Positions 38,368-47,569 of a stretch of 64,000 nt of DNA are shown here, piece after piece. The stretch is from positions 372,001 to 436,000 of the forward strand of contig WSXV01000001.1 of NCBI GenBank assembly GCA_009773475.1, read 5' to 3'. Every line of letters starts with the position of its first letter. The first letter of the stretch is position 1. The stretch is from Desulfobulbaceae bacterium. GTDB taxonomy: Bacteria; Desulfobacterota; Desulfobulbia; Desulfobulbales; Desulfocapsaceae. The translations under genes were made by a program, and so were the position numbers. The notes beneath the pieces are model-generated. The model was given only the letters and a program-made list of their open reading frames with translations, did not search any database and had not been told where the DNA came from.

Positions 38368-39048
38368 ATGATGAGCGATGAAAATAAAACAATTCATGAT
38401 TTTGACTTTAATTTAATCTGCGAATATTTTTCAAGTTTAGACCAACAAGGGCCTGGGAGTCCAGAGGTAACAATTAAGGCTTTGAGCTTTATTGATAACT
38501 TGACTGCTGATTCGCGGATTGCTGATATTGGTTGCGGAACTGGTGGTCAGACAATGGTGTTAGCACATCATACGTTAGGACACATTACGGGCATTGACTT
38601 GTTTCCCACTTTTATAGACTTGTTTAACCTCAACGCTAAGAAATTGAATCTGCAAGATAGAGTTAGCGGTATCGTGGGCTCAATGGAGAACCTTCCATTT
38701 CATAATGAGGAATTGGATCTCATCTGGTCGGAAGGAGCAATCTATAATATCGGCTTTGAACGTGGCCTGAAAGAATGGCATAAATTCTTGAAAACAGGAG
38801 GCTACATTGCCGTTTCAGAGGCATCGTGGTTTACCGATAAACGACCTCTTGAAATCGACAAGTTTTGGCAGGACGCTTATCCCGAGATAGATACTGTTTC
38901 TAATAAAGTCGCACAAATGCAAGCTGCCGGATATCTTCCAATGGCTACTTTTATACTGCCTGAAAATTGTTGGACGGAGCATTTTTATACTCCACAAGTT
39001 TTGTCACAGCAGAATTTCCTGGAAAAATATAAAGGTAATAAGAGCTGA
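38368..39048 (+). CDS. Class I SAM-dependent methyltransferase, C-terminus lost to a frameshift
   Basis: A Rossmann-fold methyltransferase with SAM loop [12 protein letters not shown], the acidic residue in GIDLFPTF, and [20 protein letters not shown] in the substrate region. The frame ends at residue 226 (KGNKS). In a neighbouring frame the sequence goes on as [20 protein letters not shown] then FGYVFYIGKTIKL to a stop at 39148, which resembles the normal end of this family. One extra base near 39043 explains it. The gene is more AT-rich than its neighbours, suggesting transfer. Substrate unknown. Confidence 0.75.
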   Translation: MMSDENKTIHDFDFNLICEYFSSLDQQGPGSPEVTIKALSFIDNLTADSRIADIGCGTGGQTMVLAHHTLGHITGIDLFPTFIDLFNLNAKKLNLQDRVSGIVGSMENLPFHNEELDLIWSEGAIYNIGFERGLKEWHKFLKTGGYIAVSEASWFTDKRPLEIDKFWQDAYPEIDTVSNKVAQMQAAGYLPMATFILPENCWTEHFYTPQVLSQQNFLEKYKGNKS

Positions 39049-39224
39049 AGAACTCATAACAAACCAACGTCATGAAGCTGAATTATATTACAAATACAAA
39101 GAATATTTTGGGTATGTTTTCTATATAGGGAAAACGATAAAGCTCTAATACCCAAGGTTTCATTCTAAGCCTGCCTATCCCTTACTCTCCATAACGATGA
39201 TCTTGTCAACATTCTGGAAATACT

Positions 39225-39671
39225 ATGAAAATTTTAACTGCACCAAGGATGGACCGATGTATTGGCTGCCATTCCTGTTCTCTGGCCTGCGCTCGCTTGG
39301 TTCATCATCGTCTTTCCTGGGATACCGCAGGGATTCGGATTCATTCTTCCGGTGGTTTGACCACTGGATTCATCGCCGTTCATTGCTTGGCCTGCGCTCC
39401 ACCTCCCTGTGCCGAAGCTTGTCCTACCGGCGCCCTTGTTCCGCGCAAGGGCGGAGGGGTGGTGGTCAAAAAAAAGCTGTGCAACCACTGCGGGTTGTGC
39501 GCAGCCGCCTGCCCGGTTGAGGCCATCTTTATCGATCAGGAAGGAGAACCTTTTGTCTGTTTGCACTGTGGCCTTTGCGTCCCTTCTTGTCCGCATGACT
39601 GCCTGGAACTGGCCGAGGTTAGCAGCCTCCGACTTCCATCCCCCAGCAATTCAACGGAGCCTGTATCATGA
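39225..39671 (+). CDS. Four-cluster ferredoxin-type electron carrier subunit
   Basis: A 148-residue iron-sulfur protein with four [4Fe-4S] ligand sets: CIGCHSCSLAC, CLACAPPPCAEAC, CNHCGLCAAAC and CLHCGLCVPSC (each followed by P or similar). The overall form is HycB/NrfC-like, as in electron subunits of molybdo- and tungsto-enzymes. It overlaps the following AOR gene by four bases (ATGA), so it is very probably the dedicated electron partner of that enzyme. No twin-arginine signal, so cytoplasmic. Confidence 0.92.
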   Translation: MKILTAPRMDRCIGCHSCSLACARLVHHRLSWDTAGIRIHSSGGLTTGFIAVHCLACAPPPCAEACPTGALVPRKGGGVVVKKKLCNHCGLCAAACPVEAIFIDQEGEPFVCLHCGLCVPSCPHDCLELAEVSSLRLPSPSNSTEPVS

Positions 39672-41407
39672 ACAGGGATCACTTTAACGTTCTAATTTTT
39701 GACCTGACCACCGGAAAAGGGGAGTATGCCCAGGTGGATGGCCGCGACCAAGTCGCTGGCGGCAGCGGCCTGGCAGCACTGCTGTTCACTCGATATGGGC
39801 AACCGAACGCCCCTTGGGATTTCCCCGGTCAGCCGCTCATTTTTGCCATAGGCCCGCTCACTGGGTATTTCCCTTTGATGAGCAAGACGATCTGTTCCTT
39901 TAAATCGCCCTACCATAATCAATACACCGAAAGCCACGGTGGCGGCCGTAGCGCGATGGCGCTGCGCCTGACCGGCCTCGACGCTCTGGTGTTGATTGGC
40001 CGATCACCAACGCCTTGTTTCTTCGAGGTGAGCAGCACTCACTTTCAGGCCAGAGATGGCGGGTTCCTCTGGGGTCAGGACGTGTTCGAAACCGGCAAGC
40101 TCCTGAGGCGCATGAGTAAAGGTTCCGGTCACCGTTCCATCCTGCGTATTGGCTCTGCGGGAGAGAACGGCGCAGCCATAGCGGGTATCAATGTTGACAC
40201 TCTTCGCCATTTTGGACGACTGGGAGGTGGTGCAGCAATGGGGGTGAAAAACCTCAAAGCCATTATCATCCATGGTGACGCCATCTTGCCGCTGCCTAAT
40301 GGGAACCACTATGCCAAGTTGTTTTCCAAGGTTCACAGTCAGGTCACGGCCAGCGGGATGATGAAGAAATACCACGATCTCGGCACTCCAGCTAATCTCA
40401 AGACACTCAACGATATTCAATCTCTGCCGTGGCGTAATCTTCAGGCGACGGCTGACGAGGCAGTTGACTGCATCTCTGGCGAGCGGTTCGCCGATGAAGC
40501 ACTGTTGCGCAACTCCGCCTGCTCTGGATGCCCGGTAGGTTGCATTCATGTGGGATTTGTCCGGGAAAAATTTATGGACAGCCACAGATACCTTTACCGG
40601 CAGGTCGCCTATGACTATGAAACGATCTTTTCGCTGGGAACCATGTTGGGAGTGACGGACAGGTCTGCGGTGCTCACCATCCTTGACCTGTTCGAAAAAG
40701 CCGGCATGGATGCCATGTCCGCCGGCGTGGCCCTTGCCTGGGCAACTGAAGCCACGGAAAAGGGCTTTATTTCTGCTCAAGAGACTTTGGTGCCACTGAC
40801 CTTCGGTGATTCCGCCGGTTACCGACAGGCAGCCGTCTCCTTTGGCGCCGGAGCTAACACCTTCTACCGACTTCTCGGCCAAGGGACCCTCAAGGCAGCC
40901 GAAGTATATGGTGGAAAAGATTTTGCCTGCGTACTTGGCCAGGAAATGGCTGGTTATGCCACCGGCGAGGTGTTTTTTGCAGCGCAAGCGCTCGGGTTCC
41001 GTCACTCACATCTGGATAGTGGCGCTTACTCGTACGATCAACAGCATGCAGACAAAGACGTAAATGCTGCGGTGGAGTTTCTTCTCCGAGATGAAGCATC
41101 TCGTGTCTTCATGACTTCCATGGTGGCCTGTCTTTTTGCTCGTAATGTCTATACCGATGCACTGCTGTCAGAGTGCCTGCAATCGCTCGGTTATGACAAA
41201 CTGGCTGACACCATACCTGAATGCGGCAGAGATATCCAAAAGATGCGATGGCAGACCCGTGTCGCCACTGGTTTCCAGCCCGATTCAATAACCATCCCTA
41301 AACGGTTCCGCGAAATCACCACTTGGAAAGGCCCTATTGATCCACAGTATCTCCAGTCCCTGCAAACCGACTATGGCCAGGCGATTCTTGCAATGGCCGG
41401 TGCTTGA
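39668..41407 (+). CDS. Aldehyde:ferredoxin oxidoreductase family, tungsten pterin enzyme
   Basis: Oxidises aldehydes to carboxylic acids with ferredoxin as acceptor, or the reverse, using a tungsten bis-pterin centre. Of 579 residues the N-terminal domain has GGSGLAALLFTRYG and SPYHNQYTESHGGGRSAMAL, and the cluster ligands CSGCPVGC at residues 285-292 (CX2CX3C) with a further cysteine in SMVACLFARN. This is the AOR fold with the cluster needed for electron exit. It is coupled to the four-cluster ferredoxin upstream. Substrate range cannot be told; family members also include acid reductases. Its metal need fits the MOT1/TunR locus 16 kb away. Confidence 0.92.
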   Translation: MNRDHFNVLIFDLTTGKGEYAQVDGRDQVAGGSGLAALLFTRYGQPNAPWDFPGQPLIFAIGPLTGYFPLMSKTICSFKSPYHNQYTESHGGGRSAMALRLTGLDALVLIGRSPTPCFFEVSSTHFQARDGGFLWGQDVFETGKLLRRMSKGSGHRSILRIGSAGENGAAIAGINVDTLRHFGRLGGGAAMGVKNLKAIIIHGDAILPLPNGNHYAKLFSKVHSQVTASGMMKKYHDLGTPANLKTLNDIQSLPWRNLQATADEAVDCISGERFADEALLRNSACSGCPVGCIHVGFVREKFMDSHRYLYRQVAYDYETIFSLGTMLGVTDRSAVLTILDLFEKAGMDAMSAGVALAWATEATEKGFISAQETLVPLTFGDSAGYRQAAVSFGAGANTFYRLLGQGTLKAAEVYGGKDFACVLGQEMAGYATGEVFFAAQALGFRHSHLDSGAYSYDQQHADKDVNAAVEFLLRDEASRVFMTSMVACLFARNVYTDALLSECLQSLGYDKLADTIPECGRDIQKMRWQTRVATGFQPDSITIPKRFREITTWKGPIDPQYLQSLQTDYGQAILAMAGA

Positions 41408-41549
41408 AAGGGCTCCGCTCACAACAGGGAGCAGTTCATCATTGAGGCTCTTCGTATGGCAAGGGCCTTGGCCTTGTCGGTAGTGGTGGCCCCTGCTCCG
41501 CACCCAGGCTGCTCGTCGCTTATACCCTGTATGATGTGTGCAATCTCGA

Positions 41550-42065
41550 ATGGACAACACGCTGACAATCAGAAACATGAACGGAAAAGATCTCACGGCA
41601 GTGCTTTATATTCAAGGCGAATGCTATACGGAGATTGAGCCCGAATCGAAGGGATCGTTTAGCTCGAAGTTGCTTGCATCTCCATCGACTTGCTTTGTTG
41701 CATGTGTTGGAGGCGATATGGTTGGGTATTTAATATCATTGCCATGGATAATTGCAGCACCGCCCATGTTGAATGCTCCCGACTGTGAAATACCCGCAAT
41801 CCCCGACTGTCTGTACCTGCATGATCTGGCCATCGCACCCACAGCACGCAAAACTGGTGCGGGGCAAGCCCTTGTGAACAAGTTCTTCTCTCGGCTGCAG
41901 GAGCTCAATTTCCATCGAGCAATGTTGATAGCAGTTCAGGCATCTGCGAATTATTGGCGCCGCCGTGGTTTCCATTCTGTAAATACAACCGACTCGCTGA
42001 GGGAAAAGTTATCCAGTTATGGCGAGGGTGTAGACTACATGGAGTTCCATGCTGAGAACGTATAA
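41550..42065 (+). CDS. GNAT family N-acetyltransferase
   Basis: A ~171-residue GNAT protein. The acetyl-CoA core is LHDLAIAPTARKTGAGQALV with the R/Q-x-x-G-x-A/G loop, then a C-terminal QASANYWRRRGF that matches motif B. The start may be ATG 41550 (MDNTLTIRNMNGK) or 41577; no ribosome site is clear. It follows the AOR gene on the same strand by about 140 bases, and no functional link is apparent. Substrate unknown. Confidence 0.82.
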   Translation: MDNTLTIRNMNGKDLTAVLYIQGECYTEIEPESKGSFSSKLLASPSTCFVACVGGDMVGYLISLPWIIAAPPMLNAPDCEIPAIPDCLYLHDLAIAPTARKTGAGQALVNKFFSRLQELNFHRAMLIAVQASANYWRRRGFHSVNTTDSLREKLSSYGEGVDYMEFHAENV

Positions 42066-42331
42066 CAAGTTGCACTTCAATCTTGATTCCGGCTTGTTAC
42101 TTGTCGCATTGAGCCAGCGTATCATGCTTTGATAGGAAAACTTTGGTGAGTTGTAGTTTGGTGCGGATATTTTGTGACATCCTGTCAATATCTTTGGAAG
42201 TATCTTTACCCAGACGGAGCGAAACCTTATCAGGAATAGTCTCAATTTTGAGGCGGGCTTTCAAACCGAGCCTTGCCATGTCAAATCTATCTCGGCTAAA
42301 GCGCGGATCATCTCCAAAAAAATGATTGGCA
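42066..42331. other. Unassigned stretch before the intron-like tail
   Basis: On the minus strand a frame (42097-42408) contains GDDPRFSRDRFDMARLGL and TSKDIDRMSQNIRTKLQL, ending QCDK. Codon use looks gene-like, but no family is recognised and it reads through the domain V/VI hairpins. It may be a remnant of a lost gene. Confidence 0.3.
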
Positions 42332-42401
42332 ACCGCTTGGTGCGGACCCACATGCCAAGTGGTGTGGGGGGCTGGAGGCCCCCCACACACGGCTACCCGA
42401 T
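42332..42401 (+). mobile_element. Probable 3' end of a group II intron (domains V and VI)
   Basis: ACCGCTTGG (42332) pairs with CCAAGTGGT (42355-42363) as a 9-bp lower stem; inside are TGCG and CACA separated by GACC, with TG as a two-base bulge. This is a domain-V-shaped hairpin with one mismatch. It is followed by GTGTGGGGGGC/GCCCCCCACAC (11 bp, loop TGGAG) and CTACCCGATT, like domain VI and the 3' splice end. No reverse transcriptase or 5' end is present. The reading is inference from fold and remembered intron ends. Confidence 0.5.
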
Positions 42402-42450
42402 TCTGCAAAGTAAATTTGTATGAATGCCCTTCTGTTCCCTTATGAAGATA

Positions 42451-42900
42451 TCAGTACTTCGCCTGGATTGCATCCAGCTCTTCCTTAGTGATATCTTTCC
42501 ACCGTTTCACACTCCAGTTGCCGACCCAGGCTTTGAAGGTGGCAAGGTTGGCCTTGCGCTCAGCATCGGTGGCACCCAGATGCTCATACATGTTTCCCGG
42601 TTTTTTGTCTTCGCGGCTGGTGCCGTCGTCGAGACGACGGATCAGGGCACCGGTGTAAGGCCAACCGACGTAGGTAATCAAATGGCTGTAGGTGTCTATC
42701 CGCATTCCGATGTTTTTCTCAGTGTAGCCTTTCTTGTCTTTGGCGAATTCGTCATGCTCCGGGTTCTCCTTGCCATGGCAACTGAGGCAGTTACTGTCGA
42801 AGAGCGGCTTTATATCTTTCTGCCAGGTCACATCGGCAGCCTGAGCATGGGTAACACAGGCAATAGTGATTGCTGCCAAAGTCATCAACATTTTTTTCAT
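42451..42900 (-). CDS. Monohaem c-type cytochrome, periplasmic
   Basis: A 149-residue protein with a Sec signal peptide (MKKMLMTLAAITIACVTHAQ) and one haem motif CLSCH at residues 38-42, in the context WQKDIKPLFDSNCLSCHG typical of PSCyt1-type domains. Distal methionine candidates include GMRID and NMYEHLG. GGAG lies seven bases before the ATG. It stands alone; partner not evident. It could receive electrons from the multiheme cytochrome 9 kb away (speculative). Confidence 0.85.
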   Translation of the reverse strand: MKKMLMTLAAITIACVTHAQAADVTWQKDIKPLFDSNCLSCHGKENPEHDEFAKDKKGYTEKNIGMRIDTYSHLITYVGWPYTGALIRRLDDGTSREDKKPGNMYEHLGATDAERKANLATFKAWVGNWSVKRWKDITKEELDAIQAKY

Positions 42901-43434
42901 CGTGAGGTCTCCTTTTCTTAGTCCTTTCGTCGCCAGTCAGTATGGGGTATTGCAGCATCCGCTGCAGTACCTGCTTGCCAATACAGTCGTAAACCATACT
43001 TATTAACGCTTGTTCTGCAAAGTTAAATGTGCATCGCGTCCCTCTTTCGCCTCTGTAAGATGTATGGGCACCCAATGACGTATAAAAGAACCTATACTCA
43101 GGAAAAAAAGGTACTCAATAGGGCTGTATCATAGGATATGAACAGCTTTCTTCGGCCTTTCTCACCACACCGGAATAAAGTTTGGGGCATAGCACCAATT
43201 TTTAAAAAGGAACATCCTAAAGTTCAATGATATGGACAACTCTCGTCCCGACAGACTCCCAGAAAAAAGGGGTTTAGCAAATTGCCTTGCTTTCATTTGA
43301 CCGCCCCAGCTTTGAATTGGCTGATACCGATGGTCTTCGTGTAGACAAAGGACTGTTTTTAAAAGCTCTCAGGTAACGAACAAAAGAAAAAGCTGGGCGG
43401 CTGGAAAGAATTCCTCAGCCATCTGTTCCTTATA
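42901..43434. other. Intergenic, possible decayed coding remnant
   Basis: About 530 bases. On the plus strand 43290-43376 reads LLSFDRPSFELADTDGLRVD with GLFLKALR and a stop, with no start; it looks like the end of a lost gene but matches nothing I know. Otherwise no feature is seen. Confidence 0.3.
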
Positions 43435-44298
43435 TTATAATTTACGAAGTGCGTTGATCCGTTGCTCAAAAGGTGGATGGCTTCTGAAAAGCTTAGCAAG
43501 ACCGCCTGCTTTTGGTCTGATACCAAACGCTGCAACCTGGTCTGGCAGGTGCGACGGTTCTTGGTGGATCTGCAATCGCTGCAGGGCGCTTATCATTTTC
43601 CCCTTGCTGGTCAAATAGGCCGCTCCTTGGTCGGCTGTATACTCCCTCTTTCTTGAAAACCACATCGCGATCATCGAGGCAAATAGTCCGAAAAATATCT
43701 CCAGTACGATAGTTACTGCCATATATCCAAAGAACCCAAGTCCTTCTCCCTCTTCGTCGCCGCGTAAAAAATTATTTATGACATTTGCGGCAAGCCGTGA
43801 CAGTAATATAACAAAGGTATTCAAAACACCTTGGATTAAGGCCATAGTGACCATGTCTCCGCAGGCAATGTGGCTAATTTCATGGGCGATGACTGCTTCA
43901 GCCTCATCTTTGGTCATGTTCTGCAGCAGACCTGTGGAGACAGCCACCAAGGCAGCATCCTTCTTCATGCCTGTGGCGAATGCGTTCAGGTCAGGAGAAT
44001 CATAGATCGCAACCTCCGGCATCCCGATCTCAGCCTGTTGAGCCATACGGTGAACAGTATCATATAGCCACTGTTCTGTTGGGTTGCTTGGATTGACGAT
44101 AACCTGGGCACCGGTAGATTTTTTGGCGATCCATTTGGACATAGCCAAAGAGATAAATGATCCACCCATGCCGAATACTGTCGCCATCACCAACAGTCCG
44201 GAGGTGCTCCGGGAATCAACCCCGAGAATACTCATTACTATGCCAAGTAAAACAATAATTGCCATGTTGGTTGCTAAAAACAGCACAATGCGAAACAT
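43435..44298 (-). CDS. htpX: Membrane zinc metalloprotease HtpX
   Basis: A 287-residue M48 protease of the inner membrane that helps FtsH in membrane-protein quality control. The zinc motif HEISH is at residues 139-143 in [13 protein letters not shown]. Two N-terminal helices and two more after the active site are visible, and the third ligand lies in [21 protein letters not shown] precedes the ATG by five bases. It is in the minus-strand series HPF-like, terC, htpX. An FtsH remnant lies 2.3 kb away. Confidence 0.95.
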   Translation of the reverse strand: MFRIVLFLATNMAIIVLLGIVMSILGVDSRSTSGLLVMATVFGMGGSFISLAMSKWIAKKSTGAQVIVNPSNPTEQWLYDTVHRMAQQAEIGMPEVAIYDSPDLNAFATGMKKDAALVAVSTGLLQNMTKDEAEAVIAHEISHIACGDMVTMALIQGVLNTFVILLSRLAANVINNFLRGDEEGEGLGFFGYMAVTIVLEIFFGLFASMIAMWFSRKREYTADQGAAYLTSKGKMISALQRLQIHQEPSHLPDQVAAFGIRPKAGGLAKLFRSHPPFEQRINALRKL

Positions 44299-44379
44299 GT
44301 TAACCTCCAGTTTTGAATGTGTAATTCCGCTTCCTCCGTAAACCTGGGTAGGAAGGCCTATTTACTATATTGTAATTCG

Positions 44380-45129
44380 TTATCCTTCGAGGTGCTTAAT
44401 CAGTTTCACTGGTTGAGTTTTCTTGTGGCGGTGGACTCTGATATTGAGCATCTCGACTGCTACTGAGAAGGCCATCGCAAAGTAGATGTAGCCTTTCGGC
44501 ACATGCACATCAAATCCCTCTGCCACCAAGGTAAAGCCGATCAGCATGAGAAAAGACAGCGCCAGTATCTTGATCGTCGGATTTGCATCGACAAAATTCC
44601 CAATAGGTCTGGCCGCGAACAACATGACAATAACTGCCCCGATGATCGCAATTACCATAACCGAAATATGCTGTACCAGGCCGACGGCGGTAATTACCGA
44701 ATCAAGCGAGAAGACGATATCGAGCACGGTTATCTGGGCAATGATGGCATAGAAACCGCCGTAGCCGGCTCGTGGCGTATCCGTATCGCTGAAGGTTTCC
44801 AGGCTGTTGTGAATTTCATGGGTCGCTTTTGCCAGGAGGAAGAGTCCGCCTCCTATAAGGACCAGATCCCTGCCGGAAAACTCCTGTGAGAACAGGCTGA
44901 ACCAGGGTTCTACCATGCCGATGATCCACGCCAGACTGAAAAGCAGGATGAGGCGGGAGAGCATTGCGAAACCGATCCCCAAAGATCTCGCCAGATCCCG
45001 TTGCTCTGGCGGAAGTCTGCCGACCAGAATGGTGATGAAAATAATATTGTCTATTCCTAAAACAATTTCGAGGGCGAGAAGGGTTGCCAGCGCCACCCAG
45101 GCCTCTGGCATAAACATCCATTCAAACAT
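44380..45129 (-). CDS. TerC family integral membrane protein
   Basis: A 249-residue TerC/YgjT-type protein with about seven membrane segments. Family motifs are LEIVLGIDNIIFI near residue 26 and LDIVFSLDSVITAVGL near 135, with acidic intramembrane residues that bind metal ions. TerC proteins are linked to metal export (manganese) and tellurite resistance. It lies between htpX and the HPF-like gene on the same strand, and the gap suggests one transcript. Substrate not established. Confidence 0.92.
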   Translation of the reverse strand: MFEWMFMPEAWVALATLLALEIVLGIDNIIFITILVGRLPPEQRDLARSLGIGFAMLSRLILLFSLAWIIGMVEPWFSLFSQEFSGRDLVLIGGGLFLLAKATHEIHNSLETFSDTDTPRAGYGGFYAIIAQITVLDIVFSLDSVITAVGLVQHISVMVIAIIGAVIVMLFAARPIGNFVDANPTIKILALSFLMLIGFTLVAEGFDVHVPKGYIYFAMAFSVAVEMLNIRVHRHKKTQPVKLIKHLEG

Positions 45130-45242
45130 ATGCTCTATGAATCCTTATTGGTGTTAAATTGTCAGTAAGCAATCTTCTAAGTCGGAAGCAAGTGTGACGA
45201 GGAGCTTTTCTCGTGCAGAACCCCTGGACTTGCCATAAGATT

Positions 45243-45596
45243 CTAATTTTCTAATTCTATAAATCTTATTCTACGATTAATTCGAATCGGCTTCTCGCGC
45301 TGCTTTGCAATCTCACGATGAACGGAACGAACAAGTCGGGCAAGGCCAGATTGAAAGGCTACAATATACTCCATTCCTTCACTTATGATGGTGACGTCCC
45401 CTGGAGAAGTGAACTCTGCGGAAAAGGTGCATCTCTTATCCGTACCGCCCTTGGGGCCGTTGACATCCGAAAAGCGAACCTGAACCTGTAAGATATAGGG
45501 ACGGAATCTCCACATAAAAATTTGCAACTTGCTGGATATGATACGGTTTGATTTCCTCTTGAATTCAAGCGCACTCCAATTAACATCAATGCTCAT
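45243..45596 (-). CDS. HPF/RaiA-like ribosome-associated domain protein
   Basis: A 117-residue protein. The segment VRFSDVNGPKGGTDKRC, followed by a beta strand and FQSGLARLVRSVHREIA, matches small hibernation-factor/sigma-54-modulation-like proteins that bind ribosomes in stress. The C-terminus is strongly basic. GAGGAGG lies six bases before the ATG. It is divergent from nhaR, with about 100 bases between them. The link to ribosome hibernation is by resemblance only. Confidence 0.7.
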   Translation of the reverse strand: MSIDVNWSALEFKRKSNRIISSKLQIFMWRFRPYILQVQVRFSDVNGPKGGTDKRCTFSAEFTSPGDVTIISEGMEYIVAFQSGLARLVRSVHREIAKQREKPIRINRRIRFIELEN

Positions 45597-45699
45597 TTAA
45601 TCCTCCTCTGATATGCTCTTGTGAGATATAATAACAAGGGGATATGTTCAGGACAAATAGATAATAATCTGCTTTGTATTCGATTAAATCGAAATCATA

Positions 45700-46617
45700 A
45701 TGGAATGGCTTAACTATCATCACCTCCACTACTTTTGGGTTGTGGCTAAGGAAGAGAGTATCACCAGGGCTGGGGCACGTCTCATGTTGGCCCCCTCCAC
45801 GATCAGCATGCAAATCACCAGACTGGAAGAATCGCTGGGCGGCAAGCTCTTCCGGAGAGTGGGGAGAAACTTGGAGCTTACGGAACTGGGACGAGTAGTT
45901 TTCCGCTATGCCGACGAGATCTTTGCCTTGGGCCTTGAGCTGCTCGATACAGTTCGAGGCCGGGCAGTTTCCGGACCGCTCCGATTTGAAGTTGGCATAG
46001 TGGACGTGCTCCCCAAGTTGATGGCCAGAAGATTTCTGGAGCCAGCGTTGGCTCTTCCTGAAGGAATTCGTCTTGTCTGTCACGAGGGAAAAGAGAAGCA
46101 ACTCCTGGCTGAATTGGCTATTCACAATTTAGACCTTGTTCTCACTGACACTCCAGTTAAATCGGGACTAAGCGTCAAGGCGTACAGCCATTTGTTGGGA
46201 GAATGCGGAGTGAGCTTTTGTGCTGTAGAGTCTTTGGCCAAGCCACTGAGACAGGGATTTCCACACTCACTAAACAATGTGCGCATGTTGTTGCCATCTC
46301 CAATGTCAGCATTAAGAGGAAGTCTTGATCAATGGTTCAGCTCACTTGGCATCCGGCCTGATATTGCAGGAGAATTCGACGATCATGCTTTGATGAAAGT
46401 ATTTGGTCAAGCGGGGGACGGCATTTTTTCTGTACCATCTATTATAGAGCAGGAAGTGTGTCTGCAACATAATGTCACTATCATCGGGAGATCAGACGCT
46501 GTCAGGGAACGTTTCTATGCAATCTCCGTGGAAAGGATCATCAAGCACCCAGCTGTAGTGGCTATCTGGAATGCCGTCCGAGCTGGTAGAGATCAATGGA
46601 ACGTAAAACTCGGATAA
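45700..46617 (+). CDS. nhaR: LysR-type regulator, NhaR-like
   Basis: A 305-residue LysR family activator. The helix-turn-helix at residues 5-62 starts WLNYHHLHYFWVVAKEESIT, and ARLMLAPSTISMQITRLEES is the recognition region. Length and the LNYHHLHYFW beginning are typical of NhaR, which responds to sodium and alkaline stress. No nhaA is visible here. It is divergent from the HPF-like gene and, with it and TerC and HtpX, suggests a stress regulon. Name by similarity, not proven. Confidence 0.82.
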   Translation: MEWLNYHHLHYFWVVAKEESITRAGARLMLAPSTISMQITRLEESLGGKLFRRVGRNLELTELGRVVFRYADEIFALGLELLDTVRGRAVSGPLRFEVGIVDVLPKLMARRFLEPALALPEGIRLVCHEGKEKQLLAELAIHNLDLVLTDTPVKSGLSVKAYSHLLGECGVSFCAVESLAKPLRQGFPHSLNNVRMLLPSPMSALRGSLDQWFSSLGIRPDIAGEFDDHALMKVFGQAGDGIFSVPSIIEQEVCLQHNVTIIGRSDAVRERFYAISVERIIKHPAVVAIWNAVRAGRDQWNVKLG

Positions 46618-46638
46618 ATTCTTAGAAGATTAATACTG

Positions 46639-46966
46639 ATGAAAAGAAGGATTGTCGCTTACCACCTTTCCGCGACAGCGGGGGCCGGTCTTTCTGGACT
46701 CCGATGGCGGCTATAGTTGCAGGCAGGATTCTAATGATACAACTGGGGCCGAGATCGATACTGAGGTCAAAATCATTCTCGAGCAAAAATTCCAGCATGT
46801 TTTATCGATGCTCAGGGAGCGCCAGGGTTAACTTGAAGGCATTGTCGAGCAGTTATTGGCGAAAGAAGTGCTTATGGAAGCCGATTTTAACCAGCTGGTG
46901 AACGTCGATAGCCTGGCTGCCAACGTTCGTGCCATATCGAAAGGGCTTCTAAGCGCGCAGGGTTAA
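46639..46966 (+). pseudogene. FtsH protease remnant, internally deleted
   Basis: From ATG 46639 the frame begins MKRRIVAYH, like the beginning of the FtsH protease active-site segment (KRIVAYHEAGH). The HEXXH continuation is gone. After a gap, RGPVFLDSDGGYSCRQDSND then TGAEIDTEVKIILEQKF and, across a TAA at about 46831, LEGIVEQLLAKEVLMEADFN follow, which match the C-terminal helices of FtsH (GPVFL and IDxEV blocks). So a FtsH paralogue was here and has been reduced to fragments. Its end overlaps the CBS gene end. Confidence 0.72.
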
Positions 46967-47569
46967 TCCGGGAAAATTGGAAACGGCAAAAACAAGATCG
47001 GTGCGTGTGAGGATGCCGACGAACATGTCTGCTTCATTGGTTATGGGGATGCAGTTGAGGTCTTGGTCATACATTATTTTCGCCACTCGTCGAATATCGG
47101 ATAAGGGGTCGGCGGTAATTATCGGATAGTCCATGAGTTCCCTGACAGAGGCTGGCTTGGCTTCTCGAATGACATTATCTTCAATGATGAGTTTTTCGAG
47201 GATTTTTTCCTTGCGGATCAATCCTATCGGGCTGTTCTGGGTATTAATGACGGGGAGTTGCCGGATGCGATTTTCTTCAAGAAGCATGTAGCAATCGGTG
47301 ATCGGTGCCGTGTCAAGGATTGTGATGACCGGGCGCTTCATGATTTGATAGACGTGATAAATGGTCTCCTCATGTTTAGCTTGGATCATTTGCTTGTAAG
47401 TTTTTATAGCTTCTTTGTTGTAATAGGATTGCGAGGCGAGTTCTTTTTCATCTCCGACGCCATGTGCCATCTGCTTCAATCTCTTGGTCGGTTTGATCCC
47501 TTTCACAAGATACAGGTCTTCGAGAGTACTGCGGAACGTTCGTCCCTGTTCATTATAGACGGCAAACAT
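46949..47569 (-). CDS. Tandem CBS-domain protein
   Basis: A 206-residue protein whose first 75 residues are a helical region (LYLVKGIKPTKRLKQMA) and whose remainder holds two CBS domains: VYQIMKRPVITILDTAPITD-type at about 75-130 and VRELMDYPIITADPLSDIRR at about 145-200, ending GILTRTDLVFAVSNFPG. CBS pairs bind adenine nucleotides and act as energy or ionic-strength sensors. Start ATG 47569 follows AGAGGTG. Partner enzyme not visible. Confidence 0.85.
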   Translation of the reverse strand: MFAVYNEQGRTFRSTLEDLYLVKGIKPTKRLKQMAHGVGDEKELASQSYYNKEAIKTYKQMIQAKHEETIYHVYQIMKRPVITILDTAPITDCYMLLEENRIRQLPVINTQNSPIGLIRKEKILEKLIIEDNVIREAKPASVRELMDYPIITADPLSDIRRVAKIMYDQDLNCIPITNEADMFVGILTRTDLVFAVSNFPGLTLRA

